Shown piece by piece: positions 15,243-19,774 of a stretch of 19,774 nucleotides of DNA. The position numbers and the translations under genes were made by a program. Every line of letters starts with the position of its first letter. The stretch's first letter is position 1. The notes under the pieces were generated by a model. It was not told the origin of the DNA. It ran no database searches and was given only the letters and a program-made list of their open reading frames with translations. The stretch is from contig CAZEVY010000101.1 of assembly GCA_964515555.1 (NCBI GenBank), forward strand, positions 1-19,774, given 5' to 3'. This DNA comes from CAZEVY01 sp964515555 (GTDB taxonomy: Bacteria; Acidobacteriota; Terriglobia; Bryobacterales; Bryobacteraceae).

Positions 15243-16387
15243 TGCACGCGGTACTGCCCCTTGATCGCCGCGACGTTGCGCTGCGCCTGCGCCTGGAACG
15301 GGCTCTTGATGGCGGCGCACTGCTGGTTGAAGCGCAGGGCGTCCAGGATGCGCTGCGTGTTGGGCTCTTTCTTGTTGTCGCCCAGGCGATAGTTGGCCAG
15401 CCCGAGGTGGAACAGCGCCGCGGCGTAGAGCTGCTCGGTGTCCTTGACGTACGGCAGCGCCTCGCGCAGAATTTTGTCGGCGGCGGCGAACTTGCTTTGG
15501 GTGCTGGCGCCGACGCCCTGATACCACAGCCCCATGCCGATCGAGCGCTCCTTCTTCTTGTCCCAGTCGGCGGCCGCCATGCCGGCGGGCGCTGCCTTGG
15601 TCCTCATGAGCTCGACGAGCTTGACGGAATACTCGGAAGCCTTGTCGTAATTCTTCTGATTAAAGTAATAATCGGCCGCCATCAGCATCATGTCTTCCTG
15701 GGTCGGGTCGCGGGCCAGCACGCGCTCGGCGACTTCGAGCGCCTTCGGCATGTTCTGGAGCTGCATGTAAACCTGAAACAGCTGGTTGTCGATCTGCGGC
15801 AGATACTGGCTTTTCGGATTCCGGCCGGTGAGCACCTGGGTCAGTTCGACCTTCTTGTTCGGGTCCGGGACCTGGAGTATCTGCGCGTAAACGGCGTATT
15901 CGCAGTAGGTGTCGACCTGCGTGGCGAAATCGACGCGCCGCTTCCAGGCCTCCACTTCGTCTTCATCTTCGGGCTTCTTCGACTGCGCCGCTTTTCGCGC
16001 CGCCTCCGATGTGACGACGGCCCATTTGGCGACCAGGTCGGGATCCTTGCGCGCTTCGGCCAGCTTCAGCGTGGCATGGGAGGACTCGACGTCGTCGGGC
16101 TCGGCGGCGATGAGCTTTTCGGCGAGCGCCGCCGCTTTCTCGAAGTCGCCCGCCTTCGCATGGGCTGAGTGCATTTGCGAGAGCACCCAGAGGTAGCCTT
16201 CGTGTTTGGGGAACTTGGACGAGAAGTCGCTGAGCAGCGCCAGCCGCTTGGCGGCGTCCGCTTCCTGGCCGATCTGCTGGAGCAGCGCTCCCTCGGGCGT
16301 CTCCGCGTTCACCTCGCCCAACCGGTACTTTTGCGCCGCCAGCGGCAGCGCGAGCGCGAGGACCAGTCCCAGAACAGTCTGTCTCAT
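15239..16387 (-). CDS. Exported tetratricopeptide-repeat protein
   Basis: The protein has 382 residues and a clear signal peptide, MRQTVLGLVLALALPLAAQ. The rest is alpha-helical with TPR-like spacing, for example AKAGDFEKAAALAEKLIAAEPDD (residues 75-97), NMPKALEVAERVLARDPTQED and NQKNYDKASEYSVKLVEL, and a final repeat around YAAALFHLGLANYRLGDNKK. It should be periplasmic or envelope-associated and act as a protein-binding scaffold; no enzymatic motif is seen. AGGAGG (minus strand, 16400-16395) stands seven bases before the ATG, a strong ribosome binding site, and TATAAT lies just upstream of it. Its stop overlaps the start of the acetate kinase-like gene, an unusual pairing of an exported protein with a cytoplasmic kinase. 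Confidence 0.85.
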   Translation of the reverse strand: MRQTVLGLVLALALPLAAQKYRLGEVNAETPEGALLQQIGQEADAAKRLALLSDFSSKFPKHEGYLWVLSQMHSAHAKAGDFEKAAALAEKLIAAEPDDVESSHATLKLAEARKDPDLVAKWAVVTSEAARKAAQSKKPEDEDEVEAWKRRVDFATQVDTYCEYAVYAQILQVPDPNKKVELTQVLTGRNPKSQYLPQIDNQLFQVYMQLQNMPKALEVAERVLARDPTQEDMMLMAADYYFNQKNYDKASEYSVKLVELMRTKAAPAGMAAADWDKKKERSIGMGLWYQGVGASTQSKFAAADKILREALPYVKDTEQLYAAALFHLGLANYRLGDNKKEPNTQRILDALRFNQQCAAIKSPFQAQAQRNVAAIKGQYRVQ

Positions 16388-16409
16388 GCTTCGCCCTCCT
16401 GGTCGCAGT

Positions 16410-16417
16410 ATTATAAT
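16410..16417. promoter_or_regulatory. Symmetrical -10 element ATTATAAT in the divergent promoter region
   Basis: ATTATAAT contains a perfect TATAAT on each strand: minus strand 16415-16410, plus strand 16412-16417. For the TPR gene on the minus strand this would put the transcript start near 16403, leaving a short leader with the AGGAGG ribosome binding site. For the transporter gene at 16547 it would leave a leader of about 125 nt. No good -35 hexamer is visible on either strand, so use in the plus direction is less certain. Confidence 0.5.
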
Positions 16418-16546
16418 CCAACCCCGGCGGTCTCGCGCCGCCGTGGTAATCTATCGGAAGCAATTCCGCAGGGGCAGGTCCGGGAGGAAACCGTCGGTCA
16501 CCCGCCCCGAAAAACGCCTGGATTGCGCGTTCTTTCGAGGGATCCC

Positions 16547-17584
16547 ATGATACTGCCCGAGAGCTTCGCGGTCGTTTTGTTGCTTGCCGTTCTGGCGACG
16601 CTGTGTTGGAGCGCCTGGCCGGTCACTTTCAAGATGGCGTCCGACCGCCGCTTCGAGCTGTACTACCTGGACTTTGCCCTGGGCGCCGCGGTGACGGCCG
16701 CGCTGGCCGGATTGACGCTCGGCACCCTCGGCGGCGACATTACGCTGATGGACAACCTGGCGATTGCCGGCAGGCGCGAACTGGCGTTCGCCTTCGCCGC
16801 CGGCGCCATCCTGAACTTCGGGAACATGCTGGTGGTGGCCGGTATGTCGCTCGCCGGCGCCTCGATCTCGTTTTCGATCGCCGCCGGCGCCGCCGCCTTC
16901 CTGACCCTCGTCTGGCGATCGATCGCGCATCCCCCGGCGGCGATGGCCCTGGTGGGGGCGGCCGCGATGGCGGCGGTGGTCGCTGTCGTGTGCGGGGCCA
17001 AGGCCTTCGGCATTATTCAGGAGGCCATGCAGCCCGCCGCGCCGCCCATCTCGTCGAAGCTGGTGCGGCCGAAGGCGAAGAAAGGCCCCGGACTGTGGAA
17101 GGGCGTCGCGCTGGCGACGGTGGGTGGGCTGGCGATGGCGGCTTCGCTGCCGTTGTTTTCGGTCGCCCGCCAGGGCATCATCGAACTCTCGGCCTACGGT
17201 ATCGGGCTGCTCGCGGGCGCCGGCCTCATCGCTTCCACGCTGTTCTTCAACATCTGGTTCATGAACCTCCCGGTGCAGGGAGCGCCGGCCAGCTTTCTGG
17301 ACTATCCCGGCGGTGCGCGGAACCACGTGCTGGGAGTGCTCGGCGGCGCGATCTGGTGCTGCGGAATGCTGATGTTTCAACTCGCGGTGGGCGCTCCGGC
17401 GACGGCCGGGGTGAGCGCCGCCCACATCGAAGTGCTGCGCCACGGGTCGCCGGTCCTGGCGGGACTCGTCGGGTGGCTCGCCTGCCGCGAGCGCGGCGAG
17501 CAGAGCCCGCGCGCGCGGCTGTTCGTGAGCGTCTCGATGGCATTGCTGGTCCTGGCCTTGGCGCTCGGCTTTCTGCTGGGCTGA
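16547..17584 (+). CDS. DMT-superfamily transporter, ureide permease/GRP sugar transporter-like
   Basis: This 345-residue protein is almost entirely hydrophobic, with about ten transmembrane helices. The N-terminus MILPESFAVVLLLAVLATLC continues WSAWPVTFKMASDRRFELYYLDFALG. That stretch matches the WxxWxxTxK...RFELxYxDxxxG signature of the ureide permease/GRP group, and the later NFGNMLVVAGMSLAGASISFSIA also fits. A hydrophilic loop near residues 165-190 (SSKLVRPKAKKGPG) separates two five-helix halves. Bacterial relatives are variously labelled sugar or multidrug transporters; the substrate is not readable and nothing next to it settles it. I chose the ATG at 16547, preceded by GAGGGA (16537-16542); the frame is open further upstream into the TPR gene, but that part is not membrane-like. 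It is divergent from the TPR gene, 159 bp away. Confidence 0.82.
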   Translation: MILPESFAVVLLLAVLATLCWSAWPVTFKMASDRRFELYYLDFALGAAVTAALAGLTLGTLGGDITLMDNLAIAGRRELAFAFAAGAILNFGNMLVVAGMSLAGASISFSIAAGAAAFLTLVWRSIAHPPAAMALVGAAAMAAVVAVVCGAKAFGIIQEAMQPAAPPISSKLVRPKAKKGPGLWKGVALATVGGLAMAASLPLFSVARQGIIELSAYGIGLLAGAGLIASTLFFNIWFMNLPVQGAPASFLDYPGGARNHVLGVLGGAIWCCGMLMFQLAVGAPATAGVSAAHIEVLRHGSPVLAGLVGWLACRERGEQSPRARLFVSVSMALLVLALALGFLLG

Positions 17585-17644
17585 GTCCGCGAAACCCCTA
17601 TTCCCCGAGGATCGCGTCAGCCGCGGCGGCGCTGTAATCGCTTC

Positions 17645-17662
17645 CGCCGGCGGGCGCCGGCG
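17645..17662. terminator. GC-rich perfect hairpin downstream of the transporter gene
   Basis: CGCCGGC-GGGC-GCCGGCG forms a perfect 7-bp stem with a 4-base loop, 60 bp after the stop at 17584. No T-run follows, so it is not a canonical intrinsic terminator; it may still stop or stabilise the transcript, or it may be a repeat-type palindrome. Confidence 0.4.
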
Positions 17663-17750
17663 ATGTAACGTTTCCGGAATACACGGGCGCTATGGCGACA
17701 ATGCCACGGCGGATGCCCCAAAAAAGTTCGTCCATTGGGTGATTTTTCCC

Positions 17751-17779
17751 TTGCATTAGGATTTAGGTCGAATTACACT
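17751..17779 (+). promoter_or_regulatory. Candidate sigma70-type promoter for the three-gene exported cassette
   Basis: TTGCAT (17751-17756) and TACACT (17774-17779) are separated by 17 bp, giving a predicted start near 17786 and a leader of about 60 nt before the ATG at 17846. The surrounding spacer is visibly AT-richer than the rest of the window. The hexamers match consensus only partly. Confidence 0.45.
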
Positions 17780-17845
17780 CGCTAAAACACACCAAGGGCA
17801 ACGACGTTTTGCGTTCGGGAATCACGCCCTGGTTTGGAGCGTGAA

Positions 17846-18301
17846 ATGCCCGAATATCGACACCTGATTCCAATCGGACTTGCATCCCTGGCGGCTACTC
17901 CGGCCCTGGCTCAGGAGTACTGCACGGTTCGGGATGTCTCCCACGAGGAAGGAAGCGATTGCTATCTGACCACTTGGCATTTGTTCGTGAACTACAGCTA
18001 TCAGACTGACAAGACAGGAACCGTTGACTTGGGCTCCCTCCAGGGCGGCAGCGTGTGCGAACCCGCCAATCAGTTGAAATGCGACGGCACGTTGAGTGAA
18101 CACAAGCTTTACAAGGCCACCAAGCAGATCTACTCCTGGCCGAGCACCTGGGCGCCCGACACGGCGTACTTCACCTTCAACGTCGGAGATCAATACCTGT
18201 CTTGGGAGTCGTGCTTTGCCCCGAATGGCGAGGCCGCATGGAATGCCACCAACTACACGTTCACCCACTCCGGCGGGTGGTATCAGATTTGGTGCGACTA
18301 A
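17846..18301 (+). CDS. Small exported six-cysteine protein of unknown function
   Basis: I do not recognise this 151-residue protein. The signal peptide is MPEYRHLIPIGLASLAATPALA, with a cleavage site after ALA at residue 22. The mature part has six cysteines (26, 39, 71, 79, 123, 150), a number compatible with three disulfides, and is rich in Tyr, Trp, Thr and Asn, suggesting a compact extracellular beta-rich domain. I chose the ATG at 17846 rather than the in-frame TTG at 17834 because GGAG (17835-17838) stands seven bases before it and because it gives a clean signal peptide. It is the first gene of a run of three exported products and lies 20 bp before the next. Confidence 0.75.
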   Translation: MPEYRHLIPIGLASLAATPALAQEYCTVRDVSHEEGSDCYLTTWHLFVNYSYQTDKTGTVDLGSLQGGSVCEPANQLKCDGTLSEHKLYKATKQIYSWPSTWAPDTAYFTFNVGDQYLSWESCFAPNGEAAWNATNYTFTHSGGWYQIWCD

Positions 18302-18321
18302 CTCCGAAAGCAGAGGACTCG

Positions 18322-19026
18322 ATGACGCGAGTTTTTGTCTGGATCATTGCCAGCGTTCCGCTGATCGTCCGCGGCGCCGATCTGATTGTGGTTTCGCCTG
18401 TATTCGAGGAAGCGGGAATGGCGGCCGTGACGATCTCAAACCGTCACGCCAGCCCGTTGACGGGCTTGTTGGTTCAGGCGACGATCACCGAGGATGGCAA
18501 GCGAAGGGCAGTAATCAGCAAGTATCTCGATGTTTACGTGAACGCCTTTCACGACAAGAGTGTCGGCCCCGGCGAGCAGTATCGCGTACCCCTGATCTCC
18601 GCGGAGGGCGCACGCCGCGGGAATTCGGCAATAACCACGAGCGCCCTGTTCCAGGACGGCGCCCGTTTCGGCGACCCGCAGGGAATCGATATTCTGATCG
18701 ACCGCCGGAAAGCCGTTCACGACGCGATTCAGGAACACCGGCTCAGCCTGGAGCCGCTCCGGGGGACGGCGCTCGCAAACGTTACGGCGCGGGTTTCGGC
18801 GATGGCGGAGCAGCAGAAGAAGGTTGCCTTCGGCATGAGGCCCGAAGAGATTGCCAAGTACTCGGCCGGATCGCAGGTCACGCACTGGGTCAAGGGGGCC
18901 TTCGATGGCGCGCCACCCGGATGCGGCATCGACTGTGTCGGAAAGCGAATCGAGTACGTCCTCCGGGGGCTTGACGTTTGGGGCGGGCAGATTCAACGGG
19001 GTGTTGCCGAGCACCCTCGCCAATAA
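18322..19026 (+). CDS. Exported protein of unknown function (acidobacterial type)
   Basis: This 234-residue protein has a hydrophobic N-terminus, MTRVFVWIIASVPLIVRGAD, likely a signal peptide. The first half looks beta-rich and Ig-like (AAVTISNRHASPLTGLLVQA; DKSVGPGEQYRVPLI). It is followed by TTSALFQDGARFGDPQ, IDILIDRRKAVHDAIQEH and a long helical segment at about 129-175. From memory, the arrangement of an xDGxxxGDP motif followed by an RR-containing helix occurs in unannotated acidobacterial secreted proteins; I cannot name a family. Two cysteines (201 and 205) lie near the C-terminus in PPGCGIDCVGK. AGAGGA (18312-18317) precedes the chosen ATG; the frame is open upstream but overlaps the previous gene. 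It is followed after one base by the next gene. Confidence 0.72.
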   Translation: MTRVFVWIIASVPLIVRGADLIVVSPVFEEAGMAAVTISNRHASPLTGLLVQATITEDGKRRAVISKYLDVYVNAFHDKSVGPGEQYRVPLISAEGARRGNSAITTSALFQDGARFGDPQGIDILIDRRKAVHDAIQEHRLSLEPLRGTALANVTARVSAMAEQQKKVAFGMRPEEIAKYSAGSQVTHWVKGAFDGAPPGCGIDCVGKRIEYVLRGLDVWGGQIQRGVAEHPRQ

Positions 19027-19027
19027 C

Positions 19028-19774
19028 ATGGGCCTGCTTCGCCGGGCGGCCTGTGCGACGCTCACCGCCGGTCTGTCGGTAAGCGCCGCCATCGCCGGAG
19101 ACCTTACGGCGGAAGACGTGGTACGCGAGGTGTCGAGATCGTATACCGCCATGCGCCCCGCCGTCCAGATGAAGGCGCAAGTCTGGAAAAAGGGGCCCGA
19201 ACGGGACGGTTATATCCATGAGGCGGTGCGCGACTATCGGCTCATCATCGTCGGCGACGACGTCAGGGTGGACGTCGGCAACCCCTACGGCCTCGCCATA
19301 TTCCGATTGCTGCGGCGGGGCAACGTGGTGCTGTACACGGGATACAGCAACTTTTACACCGAGGAGCTCGCGAGCGATCCGGTCACCGAAAACACCCGTG
19401 AAATCGTCAGGGAAAAACTGATGACCCTCCATGGCCGGTTCGCCGATCTCGCCGCGGCCAAGCCCGATTTCCGGTCGATTCGGCCGGCGCAGCTTCGCGC
19501 TGGAGGAGTGATAAAGAATTGCCTGCGAATCGGCCTGAAATCGCCCGCGTCCGCCTCCCGAAAGTGGATCGGCGACATCTGGGTCGAGCGCGACACCTGG
19601 TATGTCTGGCGCGCGACCATGACGGTGATGGAAAGCTACCACCGGCAGACCGAGGAGGATGTCCGGTGGAGGGAGATCGTCACCGGTCCCGCCGTGCCGT
19701 TAGTGGACCTGGATTGGAAGCCCCCGGCGAACGCCCGTCGAAAGCTGGCCTGGACCGATCGCCTGCCGCGGTGA
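19028..19774 (+). CDS. Exported LolA-like (lipoprotein-sorting fold) protein
   Basis: This 248-residue protein has a signal peptide, MGLLRRAACATLTAGLSVSA followed by AIA, with cleavage near residue 23. The mature part starts LTAEDVVREVSRSYTAM, the usual first helix of outer-membrane lipoprotein-sorting (LolA/LolB-like) proteins. Alternating beta-strands follow (VQMKAQVWKKG, YRLIIVGDDVRVDV, NVVLYTGYSNFYTEEL, WIGDIWVERDTWYVWRATMTV), as expected for the half-barrel that binds lipid chains. Which ligand it carries cannot be inferred, and the family assignment rests on pattern only. The ATG at 19028 has no Shine-Dalgarno and begins one base after the previous stop, so translation probably depends on coupling. 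The TGA stop occupies the last three bases of the window, so the gene is complete. Confidence 0.65.
   Translation: MGLLRRAACATLTAGLSVSAAIAGDLTAEDVVREVSRSYTAMRPAVQMKAQVWKKGPERDGYIHEAVRDYRLIIVGDDVRVDVGNPYGLAIFRLLRRGNVVLYTGYSNFYTEELASDPVTENTREIVREKLMTLHGRFADLAAAKPDFRSIRPAQLRAGGVIKNCLRIGLKSPASASRKWIGDIWVERDTWYVWRATMTVMESYHRQTEEDVRWREIVTGPAVPLVDLDWKPPANARRKLAWTDRLPR

Noticed and set aside
12681..15392. 903-codon open frame on the plus strand
   Set aside because: It is antisense to the PYROXD2-like and acetate kinase-like genes and shows no motif, signal or ribosome binding site.
17834..17845. TTG start four codons before the six-cysteine protein start
   Set aside because: The TTG overlaps the Shine-Dalgarno that serves the ATG at 17846.
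1..19774. CRISPR array, tRNA, rRNA, transposase, integrase or phage genes
   Set aside because: I looked for spaced direct repeats, tRNA-like cloverleaf ends and recombinase motifs and saw none; short GC-rich repeats are explained by composition.

Overview
The window looks like a piece of a high-GC acidobacterial chromosome, most likely Solibacter/Bryobacter-like. The lineage call rests on two families that are typical of that phylum: a VWFA-related secreted protein (3905-5569) and a duplicated orphan MacB-like permease with no ATPase beside it (9986-12499). It also rests on the general style: high GC, many short signal peptides, tightly packed genes and long spurious antisense frames. This is recognition from sequence, not a database result.

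Layout. (1) Positions 1-3890, minus strand: a three-gene run reading right to left. It encodes a secreted beta-propeller/di-heme cytochrome protein, a TIM-barrel sugar isomerase/epimerase, and a Gfo/Idh/MocA oxidoreductase that is cut by the left edge. (2) Positions 3905-8315, plus strand: a VWFA-related secreted protein starting only 14 bp from the divergent cytochrome gene, then a serine beta-lactamase-fold hydrolase overlapping by one base with a ceramidase-like hydrolase. (3) Positions 8316-9548, minus strand: ADP-glucose pyrophosphorylase (glgC), tail to tail with the ceramidase-like gene and with no base between the stops. (4) Positions 9549-9985: a non-coding gap with degenerate repeat-like sequence. 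(5) Positions 9986-12499, plus strand: the orphan permease. (6) Positions 12504-16387, minus strand: an apparent operon of a secreted TPR protein, a divergent acetate kinase-like protein (ATGA overlap) and a PYROXD2-like FAD oxidoreductase. (7) Positions 16547-17584, plus strand: a ten-helix DMT/ureide-permease-type transporter, divergent from the TPR gene across a shared promoter region. (8) Positions 17846-19774, plus strand: three consecutive small exported proteins (a six-cysteine protein, a 234-residue protein and a LolA-like protein), preceded by a visibly AT-richer spacer.

How the genes may work together. The isomerase/oxidoreductase pair is a common sugar-catabolic combination, and GlgC feeds glycogen synthesis. 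Most other products are exported or membrane-bound. I see no tRNA, rRNA, CRISPR array, transposase, integrase or phage gene. I do not see a clear new defence or mobile system. The observations most worth following are the acetate kinase-like protein with several substituted catalytic positions, the ceramidase-like protein with Asn where the nucleophilic Ser is expected, the three-gene exported cassette at the right end, and the promoter arrangement at very short gene boundaries.
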